Positions 1-9,736 of a DNA stretch of 64,000 bases are shown piece by piece. The translations under genes and the position numbers were made by a program. Numbering within the stretch: position 1 is the stretch's first letter; each line of letters begins with the position of its first letter. Below the pieces are notes generated by a model that was given only the letters and a program-made list of their open reading frames with translations, was not told the DNA's origin and ran no database searches. Source of the DNA: Anthopleura xanthogrammica (taxonomy: Eukaryota > Cnidaria > Anthozoa > Actiniaria > Actiniidae); contig OZ025221.1 of the NCBI GenBank assembly GCA_964019055.1, positions 6,912,468 through 6,976,467 on the forward strand. The letters are read 5' to 3'.

Positions 1-68
1 TTCTATACAAATTTCGCTAAAAAAAGATATTACATAATTCAAATTGGGACAAAAATAAATATCCATAG

Positions 69-107
69 TTCGAAACTTCTAGAAAGTCTGCAGCTAACCT
101 ATATAAG
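69..107 (+). promoter_or_regulatory. heat-shock element and TATA box of sHSP copy A
   Basis: A perfect three-unit heat-shock element is read directly: GAA at 72-74, TTC at 77-79, GAA at 82-84, with the canonical 5-base spacing bound by HSF1 trimers. A TATA box (TATATAAG) follows at 100-107, leaving about 90 bases of leader before the ATG at 195. This close HSE-TATA arrangement is typical of strongly heat-inducible genes. Confidence 0.85.
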
Positions 108-194
108 CCTAGCGCCAGAGATGCATGCTCTTCAAGCAGCTACGTTTGAAACGCTAAAACTTTTAGTAAACGGGAGACGTGAAAAATCATAGAA

Positions 195-869
195 ATGTAT
201 CGAGGTGACAAGCTTCTCTTGGCCAGACTCGGAGCTTTTGGTCGTCCTTTTCTTGGCTGGACCCGTTATTCAGACTTTACACAAGAAAAAGATAGGGTGG
301 CTTTAGCAAATTTGGATGTGCAGAATTATGAACCAAACGAAATTACCCTTAAGGTCGAAGATGGGAAAGTAAAGGTTGAAGGAAAGCACATTTCGGAAGG
401 ACGATTTGGCTTCGAGATCAACGAGTTCCACCAAGCCTATCCTCTGCCGGAGGGCGTGGATCCTTCATCTGTTTCTTCTCGTTTTTCTCCTGATGGAGTT
501 CTCTACATCGAGGCCTACAAGAAGCCAAATGAGAAGAAAGCTGTAGCTCCAGTAGCTCAGATGGATGACAAGAAAATCTCTGTCAACCTGGATTTGAAAA
601 GCTTTTCTCCAGAAGAAGTCAAAGTCAGAGTCTTCAACAACGAACTGATGATAGACGCTTCACAGAATATCAAGTCTGACAAGGACGGCTCTTTCATTTC
701 CCGAAAGATTCATCGCCATTTCGTGCTTCCCCAAGATGTGGACATGGATTCTATTGTGTCCAATCTGGACAAGGATGGATATCTTCACATCGAAGCAACC
801 AGGATACAACTGCCTGAGCCAACTGAGAGAGAAATCGAAGTTGTGAAGCCCCCGAAAGATGAACAGTGA
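195..869 (+). CDS. small heat-shock protein with two alpha-crystallin domains (copy A)
   Basis: Intronless ORF of 224 residues. It holds two alpha-crystallin domains in tandem, about residues 35-110 and 126-204, each ending in the conserved block seen as SPDGVLYIEA (98-107) and DKDGYLHIEA (192-201). Small heat-shock proteins are ATP-independent holdases that bind unfolding proteins in the cytosol. Most have a single such domain, so the doubled form is notable, though it is known from several invertebrate lineages. The start is the first ATG after a TATA box and heat-shock element, and no signal peptide is visible. It differs from copy C (4487-5161) at 8 of 224 residues. Heat induction is inferred from the promoter. 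The family call is secure; the exact orthologue name is not. Confidence 0.95.
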   Translation: MYRGDKLLLARLGAFGRPFLGWTRYSDFTQEKDRVALANLDVQNYEPNEITLKVEDGKVKVEGKHISEGRFGFEINEFHQAYPLPEGVDPSSVSSRFSPDGVLYIEAYKKPNEKKAVAPVAQMDDKKISVNLDLKSFSPEEVKVRVFNNELMIDASQNIKSDKDGSFISRKIHRHFVLPQDVDMDSIVSNLDKDGYLHIEATRIQLPEPTEREIEVVKPPKDEQ

Positions 870-1640
870 AACTGTATAAGCTAAACATATTGCATGCTAC
901 TTTAAAATGAGCTACGATTTTGTAGTAAAGAGTGTTTGTTTATGACCCATAAAGTGACATTAGATTTTAAGCATTGTCAGTAATTTGGTCATTGCCTAAG
1001 TAGAAATGCTGTTGTTGTATTTTGAAGGACTTATGATACGAAAAGTAATGTTAGGATGAGTACGAAAATTATCTTAACTCTTTATTGAATGCAAAAGGAT
1101 TGTGAATTATGTTTAAAAGTTGTAATGAAAAGATTTCCTTTAGTTTCTGAGAACTGCTAATATAAGTATGTGGTGATGTGAAACTTAAGTGAATGATAAT
1201 TAATGAGTCATAATATAGGAAAGTGTTACATGTTTATTAAAGTAAAATTAAAACTTTATTATTGCTAGTCTAGTCTTTCTTTTGTTGAAGATCAAACGTA
1301 TTTTCGTTCCTTCTTCGTGCAGAGGCCACAGTCTATGTAATTAAATATCCACAACAAAAGACTTCAAGTTATAGCTGGGTTTCAATCAGCTGATAAAAGT
1401 CTTTGAATCTCATTATCTGCTCCAAATGGTGGTCAAACACTGACCACCATGTGCTGTCAGACAGAAAGAATGCTATTGAAAACTTGTGATTCAGCTGATG
1501 AACATTCCGCACGATACAAGAAATGACGTCAAGAGAAACACAACGAAGCCAACAAAGAATACAATATCTCTGAAACCTTTAGTAAGGGCGGGTGAGGGGA
1601 AGGGGGGATTCCCTTGGTAACCTATACAAGAAATCTAATC

Positions 1641-2828
1641 CTCTCTCTGTTGTTGCATAAGTTATTTCGTCATTCCATTCTGTTGTTTGTAAATAATGTC
1701 CTATGCGACTCGAATGAATTCTTTTGTGTATCCTACCCGCTCTTTAAAAAAAAACAAAAAAAAAACAATCCTTGTTTTTACGAGGGTAGCACTAAATAGC
1801 CAGTGGCTAACAAACCGGTGGCCCTCGTTCCATGATCGAATTGAAATCTTGAGCGTGATTTCCTAATAACGTGACTGTAATTAATTAAACCGCTATGGCA
1901 AACAAAATCAAAACCAAAAAGCCACAAGTTCAGTTCTGTTAATGTCACGCGAAGTATTTTTTGGGACACCTTGTTATACTTTGCCTCGCGCCATGATATT
2001 GGAAAAACACTGACTTCAGAACCATATTTTTTCCGCTTTAGACATTGATATATTTTCTTGTTTATCAGGACATGCGTGACATAATCAACGTTAGACTAAA
2101 ACCCTTCATGAAGTCAGTCTCACCATTTCTTAAGATATGTAGAAGAATATCATTTTGATTTTCAAATGTAAGAATTTATTAAGGTCACACCACTTCATTC
2201 CAGCTAAAGCCAAGAAAAAAATAAATAAAATAAGAGTACCACACAACAATGCACAAAAATTAAACAAAACAAGCTTTTATTTATGACTTCAACTATACAA
2301 GTAATACTCAAAAAAACTTTCTTTTCACTTAGGAAATAAAGACATCTTTTTTGTTGTTGTTTGAAAGCAGAGACATGCAACTATTAAAGATAATACAATC
2401 TACAATGTCTTTGGTCTTACTTGAAAAAACCTCAGTGTTCATGTTATTGAATCTCATACTTAAAGTAGTTTTAGTTCATTACAATATACGCTATTGATAT
2501 TAATTAATATGATAAACACTACAAATACTTTTTAACTGAATATGTTCACAACAAATGGACTAAACTGAAACATAGTTTATAAGCTTATAAATGTGAACTA
2601 AACTGAACACATTTCGAGCTTCTCATTTTTCCATGCAACTGCAAGAACTATCACCGTCCAAATACAAACTAGTGTACAGATAACTAAGTAATACTAGCTA
2701 TAGGAAAAAATGTTAAGTCTAAATAGTTATCTTTCGAGCTGAAAAGTACAAGATCTAAACTTTTATAGTCAAATTGTTCGACTAGTGTTTCAGTTGCACA
2801 TTTTCATACTGGAAAAAGCTTGCCTGTT
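1641..2828. other. intergenic, no gene seen
   Basis: AT-rich sequence between sHSP copy A and the convergent sHSP copy B. Short ORFs here show no recognisable protein. The part nearest 2828 must contain the 3' UTR of the minus-strand gene. Confidence 0.6.
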
Positions 2829-3488
2829 TTACTTCTCAGCTCTCATAATTTGAACCTCTCTCTCAGTTGGTTCAGGCAGTTGTTTCCTTGTTGCTTCGAT
2901 GTGAAGGCGTCCATCCTTGTCCAGATTGGACACAACCGAATTCATGTCCACATCTTGGGGAAGCACGAAATGGCGATGAATCTTTCGGGAAGCATATTCA
3001 CCCTCTTTTTCAGACTCATGGTTGGCTGTGATCATCAACTCGTTGTTCATCACCTTGACTTTGACTTCGTCAGGAGAAAACTTGCTCACATCCAGGTTGA
3101 CAGAGAATTTCTTGTCGTCCATCTGAGCCACTGGAGCTACAGCTTTCTCCTCCTTTGGCTTTTTGTAGGCCTCGATGTAGAGAACTCCATCAGGAGAAAA
3201 ACGAGAAGAAACAGAAGAAGGATCAACGTCCTCAGGCAGAGGATAGGCTTGGTGGAGCTCACTGGTCTCGTAGCCAAACTGTCCTTGAGAGCGATGGATT
3301 CCATCAACATTTACTTTTCCATCTTCTACTTTGAGGGAGATTTCGCTGGGATCGAAATTCTGCACACCCACAGCAGCTAGAGCCACCTTGTCTTTGTCCT
3401 GTCTGTTGTCTGAATAGTGAGTCCAGCCAAAGAAAGGATCGCCGAAGGATCCCAGTGTCGCTACGAGAAGTTTGTCTGCAAGATCCAT
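2829..3488 (-). CDS. small heat-shock protein with two alpha-crystallin domains (paralogue B)
   Basis: Intronless ORF of 219 residues starting at the ATG at 3488. It has the same two-domain architecture as copies A and C: SPDGVLYIEA closes the first domain and DKDGRLHIEA the second. It is clearly diverged from them, with many substitutions and a shorter linker in the second domain. The first domain sequence QAYPLPEDVDPSSVSSRFSP is shared almost exactly with copies A and C, which suggests constraint or local gene conversion. It lies in opposite orientation between them, with its own TATA box and heat-shock element at 3599-3634. The role is a cytosolic chaperone, inferred from the family. Confidence 0.95.
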   Translation of the reverse strand: MDLADKLLVATLGSFGDPFFGWTHYSDNRQDKDKVALAAVGVQNFDPSEISLKVEDGKVNVDGIHRSQGQFGYETSELHQAYPLPEDVDPSSVSSRFSPDGVLYIEAYKKPKEEKAVAPVAQMDDKKFSVNLDVSKFSPDEVKVKVMNNELMITANHESEKEGEYASRKIHRHFVLPQDVDMNSVVSNLDKDGRLHIEATRKQLPEPTEREVQIMRAEK

Positions 3489-3598
3489 ACTTATAGTAGA
3501 ATGATCAAAGGTGGAATGCTCGCTATAATATTGTTACTCGCAAACTCCTTTTTTCAGTTTACCTCGGACAAGTAATGATCAGCTTGTGCATCTTTCCG

Positions 3599-3634
3599 CT
3601 TTATATAGCCAGCCTGCGAAATTCGAGAATCTTC
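3599..3634 (-). promoter_or_regulatory. TATA box and heat-shock element of sHSP B
   Basis: On the minus strand a TATATAAA box lies at about 3599-3606. Directly upstream is a three-unit heat-shock element, read on the plus strand as TTC 3622-3624, GAA 3627-3629, TTC 3632-3634. About 110 bases of leader separate the box from the ATG at 3488. Confidence 0.8.
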
Positions 3635-3777
3635 CATAATGCGAGGTAATTTTAGAAACATTACGTAATCAGTGTTTTCCCTGGGATTTTACTGGTTTCT
3701 GGAAGCAATGAAATGAGCACGTGCTCTTCAGCACGTTCTACATAAAAGTGCTACAAAATAAAATTATTTTGGGTCTA

Positions 3778-3907
3778 GAATTTAAAATGTTCTGGATCAT
3801 TCTAGAACAACTCAGCACAAAATAAATTTGACAGAAAGAATAAGAATGCCTATAAATCGAGTCAGTGTATTTTCGAGAAAGACTAGCTAGCAACTTCTCG
3901 AATTTTC
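3778..3907. promoter_or_regulatory. distal heat-shock element cluster between divergent sHSP genes
   Basis: Further inverted GAA/TTC units lie here. TTC 3895-3897, GAA 3900-3902, TTC 3905-3907 form a perfect three-unit element. TTC 3790-3792, TTC 3800-3802 and GAA 3805-3807 form a gapped one, with an extra GAA at 3778-3780. The position between divergent genes B and C means it could serve either. Confidence 0.65.
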
Positions 3908-4246
3908 TACAACCTTCGAAATTTTCCATGAGACTTTTAGGAAGCCCAAGCATATTAGCTAGATCTAAGATCGCTAAATAGATGGGGGGAAACCTATAAA
4001 AACGAGTTTTTGTCCGGCTTTGACATCAAGGGCCGGCGCCATTTTCGCCTATCCACAGGAAGCCCAAGGCCAAATATCCTCGTGAATATTTTTGGAATCG
4101 TGTTTATTTTTGGAAGAAAAAATATAATAATTCAGGTTCCAAGTAAATTTATTTCCATTGCAACTGAATTTATCTTCAAAAAGAAAGAATTTTTTTAAAG
4201 AACTAGGAGATTATGCCGGAGGAATCGAGAAAAACAGATCGTTGTA

Positions 4247-4276
4247 TTCTAGAAAATTCGATAGAACGTTCTAGAA
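4247..4276. promoter_or_regulatory. dense heat-shock element array upstream of sHSP C
   Basis: Six alternating units occur in 30 bases: TTC 4247-4249, GAA 4252-4254, TTC 4257-4259, then GAA 4264-4266, TTC 4269-4271, GAA 4274-4276. These are two perfect three-unit HSEs separated by a 2-base phase slip. The array lies just left of the base that aligns with window position 1, so I cannot tell whether copy A also has it. Confidence 0.8.
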
Positions 4277-4359
4277 GGAGCTCGATCCTTCTATACAAAT
4301 TTCGCTAAAAAAAGATATTACATAATTCAAATTGGGACAAAGATAAATATCCATGGTTC

Positions 4360-4395
4360 GAAATTTCTAGAAAGTCTGCAGCTAACCTATATAAG
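4360..4395 (+). promoter_or_regulatory. proximal heat-shock element and TATA box of sHSP C
   Basis: GAA 4360-4362, TTC 4365-4367, GAA 4370-4372 form a perfect three-unit HSE. TATATAAG follows at 4388-4395. The region is almost base-for-base the promoter of copy A. Confidence 0.85.
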
Positions 4396-4486
4396 ACTAG
4401 CGCCAGAGATGCATGCTCTTCAAGCAGCTACGTTCATTTGAAACGCTAAAACTTTTAGTAAACGGGAGACGTGAAAAATCATAGAA

Positions 4487-5161
4487 ATGTATCGAGGTGA
4501 CAAGCTTCTCTTGGCCAGACTCGGAGCTTTTGGTCGTCCTTTTCTTGGCTGGACCCGTTATTCAGACTTTACACAAGAAAAAGATAGAGTGGCTTTAGCA
4601 AATTTGGATGTGCAGAATTATGAACCAAACGAAATTACCCTCAAGGTCGAAGATGGGAAAGTAAAGGTTGAAGGAAAGCACATTTCGGAAGGACGATTTG
4701 GCTTCGAGATCAACGAGTTCCACCAAGCCTATCCTCTGCCGGAGGACGTTGATCCTTCATCTGTTTCTTCTCGTTTTTCTCCTGATGGAGTTCTCTACAT
4801 CGAGGCCTACAAAAAGCCAAATGAGAAGAAAGCTGTAGCTCCAGTGACTCAGATGGACGACAAGAAAATCTCTGTCAACCTGGATTTGAAAAGCTTTTCT
4901 CCAGAAGAAGTCAAAGTCAGAGTCTTCAACAACGAACTGATGATAGACGCCACACAGAATATCAAGTCTGACAAGGACGGCTCTTTTATTTCTCGAAAGA
5001 TTCATCGCCATTTCGTGCTTCCCCAAGATGTGGACATGGATTCTATTGTGTCCAATCTGGACAAGTTTGGACATCTTCACATCGAAGCAACCAGGAAACA
5101 ACTGCCTGAGCCAACTGAGAGAGAAATCGAAGTTGTGAAGCCCCCGAAAGTTGAAGAGTGA
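4487..5161 (+). CDS. small heat-shock protein with two alpha-crystallin domains (copy C)
   Basis: Intronless ORF of 224 residues, about 96 percent identical to copy A. The eight differences cluster at the end of the second alpha-crystallin domain and in the tail; for example the block DKDGYL of copy A is DKFGHL here, changing the loop before the conserved LHIEA strand. Same start context and promoter as copy A. Together with copies A and B it forms a three-gene heat-inducible cluster. Chaperone function is inferred from the family. Whether A and C are two loci or an assembly artefact of one locus deserves care, but the diverged 3' flanks argue for true duplication. Confidence 0.95.
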   Translation: MYRGDKLLLARLGAFGRPFLGWTRYSDFTQEKDRVALANLDVQNYEPNEITLKVEDGKVKVEGKHISEGRFGFEINEFHQAYPLPEDVDPSSVSSRFSPDGVLYIEAYKKPNEKKAVAPVTQMDDKKISVNLDLKSFSPEEVKVRVFNNELMIDATQNIKSDKDGSFISRKIHRHFVLPQDVDMDSIVSNLDKFGHLHIEATRKQLPEPTEREIEVVKPPKVEE

Positions 5162-5925
5162 AAAAGGAAGCCGTATGAGTTAAGAACATTGCACCTACTC
5201 ATAAGCTAGTATTAGTTTGTGATAAAAAGTGTTTGTTTATGACCCATAAAGTGTAAAACACTAGACTTAGGTGAGCTTTTTTACTCCGACGAAGGACTAG
5301 CGTCCTAAACGTCAGTAAGTGATCTCTCTTATTTTTTACGGTGTAAAATTTAACTTTTTATCCATACTGAGTTTTATTTTGGTCATTGTCTAACTAGAAA
5401 TGCTGTTGTTGTATTTTGAAGGAATTTAGTACATATGATACGAAAAGAAATGTTAGGATGAGTACGAAAATTATCTTAACTCTGTATGGTGTTAACCAGT
5501 GTTATAGTTAATCGGCAAGATGATTGCCGAATTTGTTCAAAAGTTGTAATGAAAAGATTTTCTTTATTTCCCTCTTACTGCTAAGTATGTGGTGATGTGA
5601 AACTTAGCGGTGAATGCATGATAATTAATGAGTGATAATTACAATAAGAAAGTGTTACATCTTTATTAAAGTAGAATTAAAACCAGTTCCTTATTGCGAG
5701 CTAGTCTTTCTTTCGTTGAAGCTCAAACATATTTTGGTTCCTTCTTCGTGTAGAGGACGCAGTCTACGTAATTCAATAGCCACAACAAAATATTTCAATA
5801 GAACAGAATTTCAATACGATAGAACGAAGCTAACGATATAACTGTGGAACCTTAAGGGGAGGGGAGGGGAGGTGAGGGGGACGGGGGATTCCCTTGGTAA
5901 CCTATACAAGGAATCTAATCCGCCC

Positions 5926-6860
5926 CCCAAACTGAGCTGTAAACAACTGCAAGAAGCACAACGATAACTTCCTGATTCATGCTGCTTGATCGAAAGAGTC
6001 AAACAACGCCATATAAGCTGAGTAAAACTGATACTGATGCAAATTGTGCTGTTTTAAAAGGACTACGATTTAAATGACCAAATTATTTTCGGGAACCCTT
6101 TTTTATTTTGATTCGTTTTTGTCAATTCTTCCTGTCTTTCTTCTCTTAACCAATTTTTCCGGAAAGTCAGAATACAAGCTGTGCGCACACTGTCGAGTTT
6201 ACCCCGTCCCCTTCGAGTTTACCCCGCCCACCATTTCTTAACCTCATTTATAGATACGTTTCACTTCACTTCACACTTCACTTTACGCTGGTTTGAAAAA
6301 TCTAAAAACGTGAAAACTGGCTTAATCTAAAATCTAACCACACAGAGCAAAAGCGGTACTACTTTTCAAAGGTCAGCTAAAATTTATTTACTTTATTCCA
6401 CATTTAAACGATTTTATTGAGGTTTTTAAGGATCGCCATACATTTTCTTATACTGATGACGGAAACCTAGCTTGGGCTACCTGTGCTTAGATCAGTAACT
6501 GTTTATAATAAGGTGAGTACGTAATCGAAAATAGTAAAAGCCGAGCACGTATTCATGATATTTTAATAAGTTAAACATCTTTAAGAACAAAACCAGTTGT
6601 TCTTCCTGATCTAACAGATCTAATATAATAAGGATAATGTGACGTCACCTATGGTTAAAAAAGCTACTAAAACAGTGAGAACAAGAATCTGCTCTAAATA
6701 TTTCTAAACGAGTGACAAAAATTTAACCATATCATTTTGAAGAAAAATCTGCCATAAGTTTGATACGTAAAAATCTTAGCGGTCACCCTGTGTGTCTTTC
6801 AACTCATTAATATTGGTTTCCATGCCAATGAGCATAATAATCCATCTCATTTGTTATGTG
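5926..6860. other. intergenic, no gene seen
   Basis: No protein-like ORF. Ordinary AT-rich spacer between the sHSP cluster and MEIG1. Confidence 0.55.
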
Positions 6861-6874
6861 GTTGTCTTGACAAC
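6861..6874. promoter_or_regulatory. X-box-like palindrome upstream of MEIG1
   Basis: GTTGTCTTGACAAC is a perfect inverted repeat (GTTGTC, TT, GACAAC). It resembles the RFX X-box used at ciliary genes, GTTGCCATGGCAAC, with the palindrome kept. An inverted CCAAT box (aaccaatcag) follows at 6896-6905. A likely first exon ends at a GTAAGT donor after 7035. RFX control of MEIG1 is inference. Confidence 0.45.
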
Positions 6875-7416
6875 GAAACGCTTTCGTGCGTTTTAACCAA
6901 TCAGAAGTGGACTAGTGAACGTATTTCCCGTCGCGTAGCGTTCCATCTAAAACAGTTGACTTGAAACCTTCGAAGAAAACACATTTGTCTTGTTTTAGAT
7001 CTTACTTTTATCAAGAAATATTCCCGATTCATAATGTAAGTATCTAAGATAAAGCAATCAAGTGGATAAATTTGCTAAAAAATGTATTAATTCGGAGTTG
7101 TTTCGATTTCACCTTGCTGCTCAAACAGTTCGTTTCTCGTTGCTTTCAGAATTGTTCTTAAATATTTCATAGACAAACTTGTATCAGACATAAGACTTAA
7201 ACTATATGCATCTGGATCTTAAGTTTTTGAATAACGCTTTTTCTTCGACTAAAAATATTACTTGAAGATTAGTAGCTATGTCGTTTTACAAGTACAGAAG
7301 TTATGCTTAGTATATGAGAAGCCATTTTTCGATTTTCAGTTTGAGATTATTGGTCGTAAGCAGGTCTGCTTGTTTTATTTCTGATTTTTTCTTTTTTTCC
7401 TTCAAATCCTCTCCAG

Positions 7417-9736
7417 GATGGCAGCAGTTGTACAGGCAAAACCCAAATCTGTATCAAGACCTAAACATTGGTCAGAACAGGTCGAAGAAGGTAAAAAAAT
7501 CTACTCGTAAACTGTAATTTTGTTGACTGACGACTTGGAAATGAAATGGCATCAGCTGGCAATAGCAATTTGAATATTTGGCCCATATATAAGCTTAATA
7601 AGGCCTTAGAAGGATTAAATCAATAAAGCTTATCTTTTTTTCCTTTTTTAGCTTATAGATTCCAAATAGCTGGATACAGAGACGAAGTAGAATATGAAGT
7701 AGTAAAAGGACGGTCTGCTGTAAGTATTTTAATATTCAAGTATCATGAAAATGCTTCACAGCTGTCTGCGATATATGGAAATTTAGACCATTTTCATTTA
7801 GACTTATTGACTTTGTATTGGACAAATATCTTTAACAAATATAACATTATCAGGTGCAGTAACTTAAGATGATAACACAAAGAACTTTTTTAATCTGCCG
7901 TCAAAAGTTTGGCAACTGCTCTTCAGTGAAACTTGAAGGAAACAAATTATGAGAATTCCCATTCACTCTTTTTGAGAATAAGAGAAAACTGACAGAGAAA
8001 AACAAACAGATAGGAAACATCACTTTCTAAATAAATACATGGAATTGATTTCTTGGCCTGATTTATTTTAGCTATTTACTTTCCTGAGAGTCAATAAGAA
8101 GGCACTTCAGAGAATGAAAAACATTGGCATTGATCTAGCACCAGTTGAAAAACCTAAGTTTTTTACACGCTGGGCTAGCACAGTACTGAAATCGGCGCTT
8201 TTAAGCGTGAGTTTGAATAACTTTTTACAATAAAGATGGATTAACTTGAAATTTGACATCTGAAGAGTACTCGCCAAAAGGAAAAATTTGTTCTTTTCAC
8301 TTTTACCAATGTTACGATTTTTGGCGGGAAAATGACGTCACCAATTTAGTGAGAAATTGAAAATGAGAGACATGGCAAATTTTAAATAAGCGCCTTTGAA
8401 AGAACTCATTGAGATATGTTCAAAACCGAAGACATAATAGATATGGGTGCTTGCAATTAAAAGATATGATTTTTTGAAAATTGCATTTTCCCGCCTTTTT
8501 TCCTAACAAATGCAATTTTCAAAAAATCATATCTTTTTAGTGCAAGCACCCATGTCAATTATCTCTTCGGTTTTGAACGTATCTCAATAAGTTCTTTCAA
8601 AGGCGCTTATTTAAAATTTCCCATGTCTCTCATTTTCAATTTCTCACTAAATTGGTGACGTCATTTTCCCGCCAAAAATCGTAACATTGGTAAAAGTGAA
8701 AAGAACAAATTTTTCCTTTTGGCGAGTACTCTTCAAATGTCAAATTTCAAGTTAATCGATCTTTATTGTAAAAAGTTATTCAAATTCACGCTTAAAAGCG
8801 CCGATTTCAGTACTGTGCTAGCCCAGCGTGTATTCAGAAATAAATGGAGAGGGTAAAACCAGAGAAAAAAGCTTAGAAGCACCAGAGAGAACCAGCAAAG
8901 AACTCTATATACTCACATATGATAATGAGTCAGGGGATCAAACCCAGGTTGCACTGGTAAGGCAAGGACTATTTTTTTAGATGGTAAACTCTGGGATGAA
9001 GCTTTGGTCATATCATGCACAACTGGGACATATGGCAACCTATTGCACGGCATTGTGAGAGGGCTTGAAATAACAGCTGGTCAACAGACAATGTCCAGCC
9101 TGAATCGGAACTTTCAAATATTTACCTTGCCAGTCATTTTGACCAGTAACATTGAGTCAGAAATGGGGTATATGTCCATGCAAGCTATTAAACTAATTTG
9201 GCCAGGAACTGACTGGCCATTTCAAGCCTTGCTGTGACATAATTTCAAATAATTAGGAAGTTTCAAAACAAATGACTGGGTTGATACATCATGTCATAAA
9301 CCATCAGGGATGTTGTAACTGTGTGGATACTCCAACTGGTACCACTTTGATCAACTAGTACCATTAACCAATCACATTGCATTATTTAATTCAATATTTT
9401 TAACCAGCCAATCAGATAGCACTTTGATATGAAAAGAGTGTGAGAACATGATAATCTGATTGGCTAACAATGTTATCAGTTCAATCTTTGTCTAGTTTAC
9501 TGTTATCTGATTGGTCAGTTTTGCTCAAGTGGTCCTTAAATGTTAGTGTGTCCCCACAGTAAAATTGAACAAGAATCATGTACAAATCTTTTCTATCTGT
9601 CTTTCTGTAGGATCGCTGGCCTCACAACAATTATGTTAAAAAGCTCCAAAGAAAAGATGGTTGTTTTATATACTTTGACAAGACCAGAGAATGCGCTGAC
9701 AAAGATGTAAACAAGTGCAAGATGTATGGATATTAG
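7417..9736 (+). CDS. MEIG1: MEIG1 homologue (meiosis-expressed gene 1), three coding exons
   Basis: Coding exons 7418-7490, 7652-7719 and 9611-9736 join in frame to 88 residues plus stop, the same length as mammalian MEIG1. Conserved stretches include [13 protein letters not shown] near the start, [14 protein letters not shown] in the middle, and [14 protein letters not shown] with CKMYGY at the end. In mammals MEIG1 binds PACRG and is needed for sperm flagellum assembly through manchette transport, so a flagellum/cilium role is inferred here. The ATG sits one base after an AG acceptor, so the leader is spliced; a candidate 5' exon ends at 7035. Intron 2 (7720-9610) carries a 665-base foldback element and SINE remnants. 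PACRG is not in the window. Confidence 0.92.
8166..8830. mobile_element. large foldback (MITE-like) element with TA target duplication
   Basis: Nearly perfect inverted repeat with arms of about 320 bases and a tiny loop near 8498. The ends read CACGCTGGGCTAGCACAG and its reverse complement. TA flanks both ends (8164-8165 and 8831-8832), matching the TA target duplication of Tc1/mariner-type elements. There is no coding capacity. It lies in MEIG1 intron 2. Confidence 0.85.
8855..8965 (-). mobile_element. tRNA-derived SINE fragment
   Basis: Read on the minus strand it has a B-box-like GGGTTTGATCCC and the body segment tcatatgtgagtat followed by ttggttctctc-like sequence. These are shared with the copies at 55290-55436 (minus) and 11371-11640 (plus). 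Confidence 0.6.
9066..9185. repeat. dispersed repeat, copy 1 (shared with 49702-49815)
   Basis: Both copies carry gcttgaaataacagctggtc, a following acaatg block, then cattttgac(c/t)(a/g)gtaacattgag and cagaaatggggtat. No coding sense. A third, weaker relative may lie at 53130-53280. Confidence 0.7.

Larger units (their letters stand above)
1..1640. repeat. segmental duplication unit, left copy (sHSP A plus flanks)
   Basis: Window position 1 aligns with 4289. Near-identity runs through the promoter, the whole coding region and patchily through the 3' flank, to a shared G-rich stretch followed by cccttggtaacctatacaag near 1612-1631 and 5890-5909. The 5' leader differs by a 4-base indel (present near 4434). 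The left boundary lies outside the window. Confidence 0.85.
4289..5925. repeat. segmental duplication unit, right copy (sHSP C plus flanks)
   Basis: Direct-repeat partner of 1-1640. The 3' flank keeps long shared blocks (for example around 5227-5252 and 5392-5425) broken by insertions and deletions, including an insertion near 5255-5370 absent from the left copy. So coding sequence and promoter are better conserved between copies than the downstream flank. Confidence 0.85.

Noticed and set aside
2820..3380. 186-codon ORF on the plus strand
   Set aside because: Antisense shadow of sHSP B.
8073..8210. Open segment with an AG acceptor in MEIG1 intron 2 that could pass as an extra exon
   Set aside because: Exons 7652-7719 and 9611-9736 join directly in frame to the known 88-residue MEIG1; the segment runs into the foldback element and has no family match.
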